Counted from the stretch's first letter, positions 20,470 through 29,706 are shown. The stretch: 64,000 nt of DNA from Rhodocyclaceae bacterium (GCA_018261935.1 JAGTRP010000003.1:1-64000), one strand, 5' to 3'. Notes: a model not told the origin generated them from the letters alone. A program made the numbers and translations.

Positions 20470-21125
20470 AAAAGACCATTGCCATCGCCCTTCTATCGGT
20501 ACTGCCGCTATGCGCCGCTGCCAATACTTATGACGACCTGCTGAGTGCCGTCAAGATGGGAGATACGGCCAGCGTGGCGAGCCTGTTCAAGCGCGGTGCC
20601 GACGTGAATACCACGGATCAGGAAGGCAACAGTCTCTTGATGCTGGCATCCCGTGATGGTCGGCTGGATATGGTGGAATTGCTGCTGGCGCAGCGGGCGA
20701 AGGTGAATTTCCGCAACAGTTCTGGTGATACCGCCCTGCGGCTGGCTGCTTTCAATGGCCACCTGAAAGTCGTAGAACGGCTGGCAGCGGCAGGAGCCCA
20801 TGTCAACATGAGCGGCTGGACGCCGCTCAGCTACGCGGCTTTCAACGGCCACGCCGATGTCGTTCGTTTCCTGATGCGGGCCGGAGCCGATGTGAACGCG
20901 GCCAGCGAAAACGGCATGACGCCGCTGATGGTCGCGACCCGCGGCGGCCATGTGGCCGTGGTGAGGACACTGTTGGAGGCGGGCGCCGCCGATCCCAACC
21001 TGCAGACCGAAAACGGCGAAACAGCCCTTGATATCGCAGTAAAAACGCAGAACCTGGAGATTGCCGAGCTATTGCGCCGAGCCGGCGGACACGCTGGTCA
21101 GGCTCTCAAGCTGGAAGTCAAATAG
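20466..21125 (+). CDS. Secreted ankyrin-repeat protein
   Basis: A 219-residue protein with a signal peptide (MKKTIAIALLSVLPLCAAA) and five ankyrin repeats (e.g. GNSLLMLASRDGRLDMVELL, GWTPLSYAAFNGHADVVRFL, NGMTPLMVATRGGHVAVVRT). Translationally coupled to tatD. A periplasmic scaffold or inhibitor role is likely for the family; the partner is unknown. Confidence 0.9.
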   Translation: MKKTIAIALLSVLPLCAAANTYDDLLSAVKMGDTASVASLFKRGADVNTTDQEGNSLLMLASRDGRLDMVELLLAQRAKVNFRNSSGDTALRLAAFNGHLKVVERLAAAGAHVNMSGWTPLSYAAFNGHADVVRFLMRAGADVNAASENGMTPLMVATRGGHVAVVRTLLEAGAADPNLQTENGETALDIAVKTQNLEIAELLRRAGGHAGQALKLEVK

Positions 21126-21191
21126 GGCACTTTACCCTGCAGGAGGGTATGGCACGCCGGCCGCCGGCTAGCGCGCCACCGCAACGTCTGG

Positions 21192-21860
21192 TTACCCCTG
21201 GGTAGCGATGAGCCCCTTTTCGATGGCATAGGCGGTGAGGGCCGAAGCGTTGTGCAGGTCCAATTTCTTCATCAGGTTGGAGCGGTGTTTCTCCACCGTC
21301 TTGACGCTCAGGCAGAGATAGTCGGCGATATATTTGTTGTTCTTGCTTTCCGCTACCAGTTTCAGGACCTCGCGTTCCCGGTGGGTCAGGGTGTCCCAGG
21401 GACTGGACAAGCCGGTGGCGCGGCCGCTGGTGCCCAGATAACCGTTGATTACCTGCGACGAGATGTCGGGGCTCAGATAGACCTTGCCGCTCAATACGCT
21501 GCGAATGGCGATCCGCAGTTCATCCGGGCTCGCATCCTTGAGGATATAGCCGCTGGCACCGGCCTTGAGGCTCTCGTGGATGTATTCATCGGTCTTGTAG
21601 ATGGTCAGGACCAGGATGTTGGTTTCCGGATAACGTCGCTTGATGTCGCGAATCGCTTCGATGCCGCTGATTCCCGGCATGGAGATGTCCATCAGCACGA
21701 CATGGGGCAGCAGGCTGCCAACAGCGTGCATAGCATCACGGCCGTTATCGGCTTCCCCAACGATCTCGAAATCCTCCTCCTGGGAAAGCAGGGCGCGCAG
21801 CCCTGCCCGCAGGATGGTGTGATCCTCGACAAGAAGAATACGTTTTTTCTTGTCCGACAT
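21192..21860 (-). CDS. NarL/LuxR-type response regulator
   Basis: A 222-residue protein. The receiver is at residues 6-122 (RILLVEDHTILRAGLRALL, phospho-acceptor in VVLMDISMPG, LKDAS), and the LuxR HTH at about 155-215 (LTHREREVLKLVAESKNNK, YLCLSVKTVEKHRSNLM). The ATG at 21860 has AGGAGG nine bases upstream. An in-frame ATG at 21926, also with a good GGGAG, would add a 22-residue tail, so two isoforms are possible. No kinase is adjacent; the HisKA_3-type kinase at 23670-25214 is the natural partner. Confidence 0.9.
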   Translation of the reverse strand: MSDKKKRILLVEDHTILRAGLRALLSQEEDFEIVGEADNGRDAMHAVGSLLPHVVLMDISMPGISGIEAIRDIKRRYPETNILVLTIYKTDEYIHESLKAGASGYILKDASPDELRIAIRSVLSGKVYLSPDISSQVINGYLGTSGRATGLSSPWDTLTHREREVLKLVAESKNNKYIADYLCLSVKTVEKHRSNLMKKLDLHNASALTAYAIEKGLIATQG

Positions 21861-22087
21861 CGGTGTAGGCCTCCTGTTTGCCTGAGGGTTGGGAAGGGTG
21901 CTTGTCTGCATTTCGATCGTGCTCATAAATTCTCCCGCAGATAGTTCAACCGGTTCCTCGGTCCTACCGACCACACTATGCGTCCCGGAGGCAGCACCGG
22001 AGTTTAAACGAGATAACCCACTTTGAATATTTGAATATGGCGCCATAATTCTTGATCCGATCAGATAATCCTATTGGTTGTCATCGA

Positions 22088-22843
22088 CTATGCCCGGGCA
22101 CCGATCAACAGTGTCTGCTGGGAGACTTCCCGATAGGGCGCTCCTCCCTCAGGGAGGTCGCCGAGACGTGTAATCTGCCAACTGGCGGCGTTGGGAGGCA
22201 TGATGATTTCTTCCGATTCATCTCGCCTCCACAGCAAAAGATTTCTTGGCGGCATCCTGAGACCTGCTCGGAATGCCTCCTGATCGAGCAGCGTAAGGAG
22301 TCCGACCGACGACGATGCCGGCCACATATGGAAATTGCGAAAGTGCGTCAATTCCCCATCCAGGGCGAGTCCGATGGATGCCAAACCTTCCTCAACCAGA
22401 ACCAGCCATCCAGATTCCCCCTGTAACTCGTCCTGCAAGCTGGGTCCGAAGGCGACGAGGCGGGGAAGCAAGGAAGTCAAACGGCAATCGTGTTGTTGGA
22501 GCAGCTCTGCTATGGCAGCCTGCAACGGCTGTTCGATGACTTCCCCTGCGTTATTGAGCTGATCTGGCGTCGCCGCCTGGAGGAGGGGGTAGTCCACGAA
22601 GTGATTGGACAGGATCACGATTGCATCGTGCGGCCCCTCGGGCAGCCCATCGAGCGCGATCCCCAGGACGGCCAGCGGAGCGGTCCACAGCGTAGGCTCA
22701 TGCTGCGGCTCCACCGGAATGATCTCCGGTTCGAGATAGCGGGGCTCCATACCGTCGAGGGTGATGATGAGCTTGCCGCGTTCGAGAACCACTTGATCGG
22801 GACAAAGGGTGATGCGCAACAGTTCAGGCCAGAGGGAGGACAC
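22088..22843 (-). CDS. Unrecognised protein encoded with a pseudopilin
   Basis: A 251-residue soluble-looking protein not recognised. It begins MSSLWPELLRITLCPDQVVL and has alternating beta/alpha character with ALDGLPEGPHDAIVILSNHF and VLVEEGLASIGLALDGEL, slightly reminiscent of the actin-like PilM/GspL cytoplasmic fold. It lies 70 bases downstream of the GspG-like pseudopilin on the same strand, so a role in a pilus or type II-like apparatus is suggested by context only. Confidence 0.55.
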   Translation of the reverse strand: MSSLWPELLRITLCPDQVVLERGKLIITLDGMEPRYLEPEIIPVEPQHEPTLWTAPLAVLGIALDGLPEGPHDAIVILSNHFVDYPLLQAATPDQLNNAGEVIEQPLQAAIAELLQQHDCRLTSLLPRLVAFGPSLQDELQGESGWLVLVEEGLASIGLALDGELTHFRNFHMWPASSSVGLLTLLDQEAFRAGLRMPPRNLLLWRRDESEEIIMPPNAASWQITRLGDLPEGGAPYREVSQQTLLIGARA

Positions 22844-22913
22844 GGTAATCTCCTGTCATTGTGGTGCCGTAATCAGGAAAGACGGGATGCGGTAGGTACT
22901 CTCCATGGTGCTG

Positions 22914-23360
22914 TTACCAGTTGGTGATATCGGCGGCTTCGCCCGTGCCGCCGGGTTGTCCATCCTTGCCGTAGGAAAGGAGATCGTAGTCTCCGTGTTC
23001 GCCGGGCATCTTGTAAACATACGGATTGCCCCAAGGGTCTAGAGGCACATTCTTCTTGAGGTAGGGACCTTCCCACTTCGGTTCATTGGCCGGCCGGGTG
23101 ACCAGGGCAGGAAGGCCTGCCTCCTGGCTCGGATAGTGGCCCGTGTCGAGACGGTACTGATCAAGCGCTTTTTCCAAGGCATCGATTTGAGCGCGGGCGG
23201 CTTTGACTTCCGACTTGCCGATCTGCGAGAAATAGCGCGGCCCCACATATCCAACCAGCAGGCCGATAATGACCATGACCACCAGCAGTTCCAGCAAGGT
23301 GAAGCCCCTGCGGAAACGGTCTGGGAACACCACATGGCCGAGGGCCTGGTCTAGGGTCAT
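22914..23360 (-). CDS. GspG-like type II secretion major pseudopilin
   Basis: A 148-residue protein with the prepilin cleavage motif RRGFTLLELLVVMVIIGLLV (cleavage after the Gly, methylated Phe) and the GspG C-terminal region DPWGNPYVYKMPGEHGDYDL with the calcium-site residues and GGTGEAADITNW. The leader of about 20 residues is long. No other gsp genes are in the window apart from the unknown gene downstream, so this is an orphan pseudopilin or part of a small related system. The ATG at 23360 is preferred to a TTG five codons upstream. Confidence 0.88.
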   Translation of the reverse strand: MTLDQALGHVVFPDRFRRGFTLLELLVVMVIIGLLVGYVGPRYFSQIGKSEVKAARAQIDALEKALDQYRLDTGHYPSQEAGLPALVTRPANEPKWEGPYLKKNVPLDPWGNPYVYKMPGEHGDYDLLSYGKDGQPGGTGEAADITNW

Positions 23361-23466
23361 TTCGTGGCTGCGCAATGGATCTTCGTTGGAAGCTACCGAT
23401 CTCGCAACGGTAGGCGGACTGGCAGGCTTGAGCTATGAGACAGGGGCAAGTGACCGACAAACTGCT

Positions 23467-23613
23467 ATGAGGTATCACTCTATTGATTGGCCATGGAATT
23501 GGCCCTGGGATATTTACCCTATTGCCCCGTACAGTAAATCCTGTATTTTTTTGGGTGCAGACCTGCAGAAGAAAATACGTTTTCTGAAGCGTCTGGGGAT
23601 TTTCGCCCTCTAG
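23467..23613 (+). CDS. Possible short Trp-rich ORF
   Basis: A 48-codon reading frame in the 300-base gap between the GspG-like gene and the histidine kinase. It starts MRYHSIDWPWNWPWDIYPIA and ends with a basic-hydrophobic tail. No good ribosome site is seen. The same stretch must hold the promoter of the minus-strand gspG gene and has an ATTTAC...GTAAAT inverted repeat. It may be chance. Confidence 0.2.
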   Translation: MRYHSIDWPWNWPWDIYPIAPYSKSCIFLGADLQKKIRFLKRLGIFAL

Positions 23614-23669
23614 CAGAGCGGGCGCCGGCTGGCTGAAAAATGCAGTCCTGGCGTGGCGCCCCGGGAGGG

Positions 23670-25214
23670 TCAGTTGAGGGCGTCTGCCTGGGGCAAAGGC
23701 CAGGTGATGCGGATGCTGGTGCCCTTGTTGCGAACCGACTTCATCTGGTAGGTGCCGCCCGACAGGCGTGCCCGTTCCTGCATGCCGCGCAGGCCCAATC
23801 CTTCGGAAGGCGTCTCGTGGAACGCTTGGGCGTCGAAGCCACGCCCATTGTCCTCGACCTGGAATATCAGCATCTGGCCATCCTTTTCGAATGCGAAGCG
23901 GATGCGGCTGGCCTCCGCGTGCTTGACGATATTGCTCATTGCCTCCTGCAGGATGCGGAAAATCACCACCTTCAGGGCTGGCGGAATATCAGCCTCCACC
24001 GCGTTAATGTTCTTTTCCACCGTGATGCCCCGGGCAGCAGCTTCGAACTCCCGGAAGAACCAGGAGAGCGTGGGGAGGATGCCCAAGTCGTCCAGGGTCG
24101 ACGGGCGCAGATCCATGGAGATGCGGCGGATTTCGACAATTGCGTCCTTGACCCGGGGAGCCAGCTGATGGAGCGCCTCCAGCGCTTCTTTCTGGTTGCC
24201 GTTCGACAAGTTGTACGCTGCCTGCTCGATGGAGAGCTTGATCACGCTCAGGGATTGGCCAATGCCATCGTGGAGGTCGGCGGCAATGCGCTTGCGCTCG
24301 GTCTCCTGGATACTCATGAGCTGGCCGGAAAGCTGCCGCAACTCCTCTTCGGAACGGCGCAGGCTTTCCTCGGCCCGGTAGCGCTGGATGGCCAGGGCCG
24401 CCATCGCCACGCCGAGTTCGGAGTAGATATGGAGTGCAACGTGATGGTCGCCTGAACCCCGGGGCTGCAGCGCCAGTTGGCCGAGAAGTTGGCCGCTACC
24501 GCTGCGAATGGGGAAATAGTAGACGCCATCCTGGTCGACAGCATCGCTTCCGGCTGCCTGGCGATCGCCCCCAATGCCGTCGGCCAGACAAGAGAGCAGC
24601 TGATCCCTGGACAACTGGCCGATTCCCGTGCGGTGTTCGGGCCATACGATCCAGTCGCTGGCATCCTCGAAGGGAATAAGCGCCATGCCACAATGGCAGC
24701 CGCTTTCCCGCTGCAGGGCGTTGCCGAGTTCGGCCAGGGTCTCGGCCAGGGGAGCATCCTCGGCGATACGGGTGAGAATCTGCCGACGCAGCTGCTCCCG
24801 GCGCATGGCCGATTGCAGCTGCGTCCACAGCTTGTGGCGCTCAAGGGCATAGCGAATGGCGCGGCTCAGGTCATTGGCGTTGAGCCGGCTCTTGGCCAGG
24901 TAATCCTGCACTCCGCGCTCGATAAGCCGTACGGAAAACTCCGGATCGTCCCGTCCGGTCAGCACGACGATGGGAACCTCAGCCGCCTCCTGGCGAAGGC
25001 GGACGATGGGATCCATGCCGTGAGCATCGGGCAGGGAAAGGTCGCACAGGGCCAGGTCAAAATGCTCGCTGCGCAGCAGTTCAAGGGCTTCCGATAGGCG
25101 GACCGCCTGCCGGCAGTCCAGGGGCGATCCGGACCAGGCTTCGCTCAGGTAGGTGCGCACGAGAAAAGCGTCGCCCGGATCGTCTTCGAGCAGGAGAATC
25201 TTCAGGCGGTCCAT
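23670..25214 (-). CDS. Hybrid receiver / GAF / HisKA_3 histidine kinase
   Basis: A 514-residue cytoplasmic kinase. An N-terminal receiver (KILLLEDDPGDAFLVRTYL, LALCDLSLPDAHG, VLTGRD) covers residues 4-125. A GAF-like region (about 145-285) follows. The dimerisation/phosphoacceptor helix is in ERKRIAADLHDGIGQSLSVI (H about 320), and the NarX-type ATPase domain has ILQEAMSNIVKHAEA and EDNGRGFD. It overlaps the preceding receiver gene by 13 bases. It probably phosphorylates a LuxR-type regulator such as 21192-21860. Confidence 0.92.
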   Translation of the reverse strand: MDRLKILLLEDDPGDAFLVRTYLSEAWSGSPLDCRQAVRLSEALELLRSEHFDLALCDLSLPDAHGMDPIVRLRQEAAEVPIVVLTGRDDPEFSVRLIERGVQDYLAKSRLNANDLSRAIRYALERHKLWTQLQSAMRREQLRRQILTRIAEDAPLAETLAELGNALQRESGCHCGMALIPFEDASDWIVWPEHRTGIGQLSRDQLLSCLADGIGGDRQAAGSDAVDQDGVYYFPIRSGSGQLLGQLALQPRGSGDHHVALHIYSELGVAMAALAIQRYRAEESLRRSEEELRQLSGQLMSIQETERKRIAADLHDGIGQSLSVIKLSIEQAAYNLSNGNQKEALEALHQLAPRVKDAIVEIRRISMDLRPSTLDDLGILPTLSWFFREFEAAARGITVEKNINAVEADIPPALKVVIFRILQEAMSNIVKHAEASRIRFAFEKDGQMLIFQVEDNGRGFDAQAFHETPSEGLGLRGMQERARLSGGTYQMKSVRNKGTSIRITWPLPQADALN

Positions 25215-25654
25215 TCTCTTTCTCCAACAGGGTTTTGCCGTTCCAGCCAGAAATCTTCAATGACCTTGCCGACCGCGAGAAACTCCTCGAAGGACGGCGC
25301 TTTGGAAATAAAATCGTCGGCCCCCATTTGCCGGCATAGATGGGCGTCGGTTTCGCTTTTTGAGGTGCTCAATACGATCACCGGGATACCGCTGAGTTCC
25401 GGTACCGACTTGATGTCACGCAACACCTCTATCCCATTGACCCGCGGCAGATTGAGGTCGAGAAGAATGAGGTGGGGCCGCTCGGCGGCTTCGAATGGTG
25501 GCCGGCGATGCAGGAAATCGAGCGCTTTTTCACCGTTGTCCGCGTGATGAAGCATGAATCGTAGCGCTGAGCTTTTCAGGGCTTCGCGGATGAGGAAGAC
25601 GTCACCAGGATCGTCTTCCACCATCAGGATATGAATGGCATGGGGCTGGGTCAT
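25202..25654 (-). CDS. Single-domain response regulator (Rcp1-like)
   Basis: A 150-residue stand-alone receiver. ILMVEDDPGDVFLIREAL, the acceptor in LILLDLNLPRVNG, and IPVIVLSTSKSETD with lysine in FISKAPSFEEF identify the fold. It resembles Rcp1-type regulators paired with PAS/phytochrome kinases. It starts inside the stop of the upstream PAS kinase (ATGA) and overlaps the downstream hybrid kinase, forming a three-gene phosphorelay operon 25651-27864, 25202, 23670. Confidence 0.92.
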   Translation of the reverse strand: MTQPHAIHILMVEDDPGDVFLIREALKSSALRFMLHHADNGEKALDFLHRRPPFEAAERPHLILLDLNLPRVNGIEVLRDIKSVPELSGIPVIVLSTSKSETDAHLCRQMGADDFISKAPSFEEFLAVGKVIEDFWLERQNPVGEREWTA

Positions 25655-27864
25655 TTCCGGGCATCGTCTGTCGGCAGCGTGAAGAAGAAGGTCGCCCCTT
25701 GTCCAGGGCTCGACTCCACCCAGATGCGACCGCCATGATTGTCCATAATTTTCTTGCATATGGCGAGTCCAATGCCGGTGCCCGGATATTCGCTGCGTGC
25801 ATGTAGCCGCTGGAAGATAACGAAGATCCTGTCAAAATAACGGGGATCGACGCCGATGCCGTTGTCACGAACCCAGAAGGTGGCCTCGCTCCCCTGGACG
25901 CTGGCACCGATATGGACCTGCGGGGCTCGGTCCGGAGCACGGTACTTGACCGCATTGCTGATGAGGTTTTGCAGAAGGGCTCGTACTTGCCCTCCATCGC
26001 CGAGAATCGCCGGCAACGGACTCGGTTCGATTCTGGCCCCGGATTCCCGAATCATCAGTTGCAAATCTGTCAGCACGCCTTGCAGAACTCCGTTCATATC
26101 GACTTCCCGATGCAAGCGGTCGCTGCGGGTCAGTCTGGAGTAGTGCAGGAGGTCGTCCACCAGAATTTGCATGCGGGAGGCGCCATCCACCATGAAATTG
26201 ATGTAGGTTTGTCCGGTATCGTCGAGACGATCGCAATATTTTTTTGCGAATAGCTGGGCGAAGCTGCTCACCTTGCGCAAAGGTTCCTGAAGATCGTGGG
26301 ATGCGACGTAAGCGAACTGTTGCAGTTCCCGGTTGCTTTCTTCCAGCTGTTGAGTGCGCCGTAACAGATCCTGCTCCAATTTGAGCCACTGGGTCATATC
26401 CTGATTGACGGCGATGGCGCCAAGAGGATTTCCCTCTTCATCTAGGATGGGCAATCCGGAGTTCAGAACGGTCTTCTTGCTGCCATCGGCAAATTCGATT
26501 TCCACCAACTGGTCGCTGATCCTTTCCCGCCGCTCGATGGCATGAGCCAAGGCCCAGTCGTGGGGCGTCACCGTCTTTCCGCCGGTGCTCCAAGCCTCGT
26601 CCCCGCCCCCATCCTGAGCGAGGGTCCGGTAACGAACACCTGGTCCCAAGGCAACGGCTGCGGCATTGGCAGAAGCTATCCGCCCATTGGCGTCGGCAAT
26701 CCATACCCCGATGGGCAGCGCCTCGAGCACCGCCTTGAGGGTACGTTCCCGGAGCCGCAACGCTTCGGTCGTCAGCTGGCGGACGGTGACATCGGTATGG
26801 GTGCCCGCCATTCGCAGGGGATTGCCTTCGCCGTCCCACTCGTAGGCTTTGCCGCGGGCAAGGATCCATACCCAGTGCCCAGCGTTGTGGCGCATGCGGT
26901 AAACAGCCTCATAGCGGTCCCGTTGCCCGGATAAATGTTCAGCCAGAATGCGCCGGCATATGGGCAGATCCTCCGGGTGCACCAGTCGCTCCCAACTCGT
27001 CAAATTGGGAGCGATGGCGTCGCTGTCATATCCCAGCATGGCGGCCCACCGTTCGCTGAAGGTCGTGATGCCGGAAGGAATATGGCGGTCCCAGAAGCCG
27101 TCGTTGCTGCCTTCCAACACCCGTTGGAGGCGTACTTCGCTTTGGGCAAGTGCCTGCTGGGCCTCCTTGATGGCGCCAATATCGATAACCTGGGCCAGCA
27201 CGTTGCGGGGGCGTCCCTCGGCATCCCGCTGCAGGGAAGCGCTGAACAGGGTCCAGACTATTGCGCCACTCTTGTGCAGATAGCGTTTTTCTGCTCGGTG
27301 GGTCTCGACATCTCCGACCACCATCTTCTGAAACACGGAAAGGTTATCCGCCAGGTCGTCCGGATGGATGATGTCCTGGACGTTTCTGGTTGTGAGCTCA
27401 GCGTGGGTATAGCCGAGCAGTTTGCATAGAGATTCGTTGGCTTCGATCAAGCGACCATCGAGGGCTGCCAAGGCCATACCGATCGGAGCATGGTCAAAGA
27501 CATCACGGAACTGATGCTCGCTCTGCCCGCCAAGAGCTACCTGGCGGCTCAGAGCGGCATTGGCTCGACGCGCTTCTTCCTGCAGGGCCTCCAACTGCTT
27601 ATTGGCGGCAAGCAGCGTTTCCATCTCGAGATACCGACGTCTCGCCAGATAGATGGCGAATCCGCAGAGCACGGCAGCGGAACCCATCCCGACCTGGAGC
27701 GCAGGTTGGTGCTCAAGATACAGGCTCGGCAAAAAGAGGAAGAAATAACCGAGAGCCGCAGAGGGTAGGGCGGCCAGAAGGATTTCCAGCGATAGGCGAC
27801 AGGTCTTGGAGAGACGCCAGGTCGGGGCGGAGTAATCCATCCGCGCGGCCTCGGCTTCCAGCAT
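25651..27864 (-). CDS. PAS-domain sensor histidine kinase
   Basis: A 737-residue kinase. Two N-terminal membrane segments (LEILLAALPSAALGYFFLFL; VGMGSAAVLCGFAIYLA) with a very short loop between them are followed by a coiled linker and three PAS domains (FDHAPIGMALAALDGRLIEA; VLEGSNDGFWDRH; VLEALPIGVWIADANG). The HisKA box is YVASHDLQEPLRKVSSFAQL and the ATPase has NLISNAVKY, DNGIGVD and TGIGLAICKKIMDNHGG. The ATG at 27864 has GGGAG upstream. With few periplasmic residues, sensing is likely in the cytoplasm or membrane. Confidence 0.93.
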   Translation of the reverse strand: MLEAEAARMDYSAPTWRLSKTCRLSLEILLAALPSAALGYFFLFLPSLYLEHQPALQVGMGSAAVLCGFAIYLARRRYLEMETLLAANKQLEALQEEARRANAALSRQVALGGQSEHQFRDVFDHAPIGMALAALDGRLIEANESLCKLLGYTHAELTTRNVQDIIHPDDLADNLSVFQKMVVGDVETHRAEKRYLHKSGAIVWTLFSASLQRDAEGRPRNVLAQVIDIGAIKEAQQALAQSEVRLQRVLEGSNDGFWDRHIPSGITTFSERWAAMLGYDSDAIAPNLTSWERLVHPEDLPICRRILAEHLSGQRDRYEAVYRMRHNAGHWVWILARGKAYEWDGEGNPLRMAGTHTDVTVRQLTTEALRLRERTLKAVLEALPIGVWIADANGRIASANAAAVALGPGVRYRTLAQDGGGDEAWSTGGKTVTPHDWALAHAIERRERISDQLVEIEFADGSKKTVLNSGLPILDEEGNPLGAIAVNQDMTQWLKLEQDLLRRTQQLEESNRELQQFAYVASHDLQEPLRKVSSFAQLFAKKYCDRLDDTGQTYINFMVDGASRMQILVDDLLHYSRLTRSDRLHREVDMNGVLQGVLTDLQLMIRESGARIEPSPLPAILGDGGQVRALLQNLISNAVKYRAPDRAPQVHIGASVQGSEATFWVRDNGIGVDPRYFDRIFVIFQRLHARSEYPGTGIGLAICKKIMDNHGGRIWVESSPGQGATFFFTLPTDDARK

Positions 27865-28145
27865 TTTGAATCTCCCGTTGGGTATCAAACAGCTAGCGGG
27901 CCAAGGGCCCAAATAATTTCCTTTTCGTTCGCCAATACAATGGTATGCGTACAGTATGTGATAACTGCAATAACGGAGACACGAGACAAGCAACCGTCAT
28001 TGTTCGCCCACTGCCCGTAATTTAGTTGCAGTGCACAAAAAAGTCGACGGTCAAAAGACGCGAAATGGGCTTACTGTTGCATCATCGTGCTTCGGACAAG
28101 GACATCCCTGTACGCGAGTCCTCGTCGAATTGCCCAAGCATAGGT

Positions 28146-28772
28146 TTAGTGCCCCGAACTGCCGCGCCGCTTGGCATAGACATCCAGCACTTTGGAGACA
28201 AACCGCATAGTTGTCTCGAATGGGGGAACGGTATTCTGGTGCCGAGTCACGGCGTTCTCGCCAGCGTGGTAAGCGGCCAGCGCAAGTCGGACATCGCTGC
28301 CGAACATGGCCAGGAGATCACGCAGATACTGGGCTCCGCCGTGCAGGTTCTGTTCGGGATCGAGAGCGTCATCGACACCATAACGCTTGGCGGTGGCCGG
28401 CATCAGCTGCATGAGTCCAACGGCGCCGGCCGGCGATTGAGCCTTGGGGTTGTAGCCGGATTCCACCGAGACTACGGCATGGAGCAAAGCGCTGTCGATT
28501 TGATAGCCACGAGCCACTTCATCCACCAGCGAGCCATAGCGGGATTTTCCCGACCCCGGAGTATCGCCGGGAACGGAGGGCGCGATGAAGCGCTTGGCAC
28601 GCTGGCTGCGACGTTGCGGATCGTTGGCGGAAAGACTGGGACTGACCGGAACTCTATTGAAATAGAAGCTTCCGTCCGGGCGCGACAGCATGTACAGAGT
28701 GTCGCCCCATGCGACGGAAGCTGCCGCAACCAAAAATCCGACCGATATGTACCGCAAAATACTTGTGGCCAT
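28146..28772 (-). CDS. Lytic transglycosylase (SLT domain)
   Basis: A 208-residue exported protein with an N-terminal hydrophobic signal (ISVGFLVAAASVAWG), a DUF4124-like strand (TLYMLSRPDGSFYFNRVP) and an SLT domain: catalytic Glu in VVSVESGYNPKAQSPAGAVG, then LMQLMPATA and AAYHAGENAV. It cleaves peptidoglycan to 1,6-anhydro products. It sits immediately left of the first dif-like site and is most simply chromosomal, but many mobile elements also carry such genes. Confidence 0.92.
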   Translation of the reverse strand: MATSILRYISVGFLVAAASVAWGDTLYMLSRPDGSFYFNRVPVSPSLSANDPQRRSQRAKRFIAPSVPGDTPGSGKSRYGSLVDEVARGYQIDSALLHAVVSVESGYNPKAQSPAGAVGLMQLMPATAKRYGVDDALDPEQNLHGGAQYLRDLLAMFGSDVRLALAAYHAGENAVTRHQNTVPPFETTMRFVSKVLDVYAKRRGSSGH

Positions 28773-29146
28773 GTTGGTCTCCGATTTGTGATGGGAAAGC
28801 CACCAAATCGGGATTTACTGTATGGGGTTCCTAAAATAGGAACAATGGGTTGAAAGATGTAAAACGATTTGCGGTCGTACTGCGCATAATTTGTATTATC
28901 GGAGGTTATGCAAAACGCATTGTTTTCACTTCCGGCGGCGCCTTCGCTGACGGAATCGCCAAGGTGGCGGCGCAAGATATCCGCAGGATCAAGGCCGAGA
29001 AGTTGCGCGGCATCAACTACGGTGTCATTGCTCAAAATGCCGGCCTCGTAGTCGGAAACGGAAATCCCAAGCGCGGCGGCGGCGCGGGTGGCGTTGGGGA
29101 TGCGCGCCGCGATCATAGCGATCAATTTAGAGGCCGTGGTTCCCAT
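28472..29146 (-). CDS. HTH-type regulator of element A, reading frame interrupted by dif-like site
   Basis: The N-terminal 85 residues look like a small helix-turn-helix regulator (IPNATRAAAALGISVSDYEA, LGLDPADILRRHLGD). GGAG lies six bases before the ATG at 29146. The frame then crosses the dif core (encoding NYAQY) and, in the integrated state, runs on into the chromosome antisense to the lytic transglycosylase as far as 28472; that tail looks non-functional. In a circular element the frame would instead continue into the segment ending at 37058 (see findings). It lies at the same place relative to dif as the regulators of elements B and C but in the opposite orientation. Confidence 0.65.
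   Translation of the reverse strand: MGTTASKLIAMIAARIPNATRAAAALGISVSDYEAGILSNDTVVDAAQLLGLDPADILRRHLGDSVSEGAAGSENNAFCITSDNTNYAQYDRKSFYIFQPIVPILGTPYSKSRFGGFPITNRRPTWPQVFCGTYRSDFWLRQLPSHGATLCTCCRARTEASISIEFRSVPVFPPTIRNVAASVPSASSRPPFPAILRGRENPAMARWWMKWLVAIKSTALCSMP
28879..28906 (+). other. dif-like site 1 (left end of element A)
   Basis: ACTGCGCATAA (XerC arm, 9/11 to the Escherichia coli dif arm recalled from memory), centre TTTGTA, and a poor XerD arm TTATCGGAGGT (6/11). It has the same orientation as the other three sites. It lies inside the minus-strand regulator frame of element A. Confidence 0.75.
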
Positions 29147-29232
29147 GGCTATCTCCATAAATATCTGAAAAATCTTGGCTCGGGCGCAGATAAACGCGCG
29201 GGCGGCCTATCCGTTACTGCGGAGGGCTAAAC

Positions 29233-29706
29233 ATGGGCGAATTCCATGAGGTAGGCCATAAGGTCGGGCCCGTATTCGCCCGTACAGTCACGCGGCGGGG
29301 TGGGGTGTCCGTGGCGTCAATGGACAATCTTCGGGTGGTGCTGCGCGTGCGGCGTGAAGAAGCGGCCATGGTCCATAACGCAGCCATGTATGCACGGCTA
29401 GAGCGGATGGCAGAGGCGGGCGCTCTTCCTGGCGACGATCTTGACGATATCGACTTGAAAGCCTTGGAGACGCGGGGGCGGCTGCGTGAAGCGTTTGCGG
29501 GCTATCTGGTAACAGAAGAGGAACGGCATTTTACTGAAAGACGAAAGGCTTACGGGCCTACGGGAAAGCTGGGTATCTCGGGATTTCAGTGCCATGAGCT
29601 AGGCGGGGATTTGGATGCCTGCGGCTGGATTCCGGCGGGTGGGATGCGAACCGAGGGACAGCACTTCGGATGGTATCCGCTTTACGTGGCGCGGGAGTCG
29701 CTGTAA
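29233..29706 (+). CDS. Unrecognised protein, first gene of element A operon
   Basis: A 157-residue protein with charged, helical character (VVLRVRREEAAMVHNAAMYA; DDLDDIDLKALETRGRLREA). The C-terminus is less structured. No signal peptide or membrane span and no family recognised. It is divergent from the regulator with an 86-base spacer that should contain the early promoter. The stop overlaps the next start (TAATG). Confidence 0.6.
   Translation: MGEFHEVGHKVGPVFARTVTRRGGVSVASMDNLRVVLRVRREEAAMVHNAAMYARLERMAEAGALPGDDLDDIDLKALETRGRLREAFAGYLVTEEERHFTERRKAYGPTGKLGISGFQCHELGGDLDACGWIPAGGMRTEGQHFGWYPLYVARESL

Noticed and set aside
28146-28853. A plus-strand protein of 275 codons antisense to the lytic transglycosylase
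   Set aside because: The minus-strand SLT protein has all family motifs and a signal peptide. The antisense frame has no recognisable domain.
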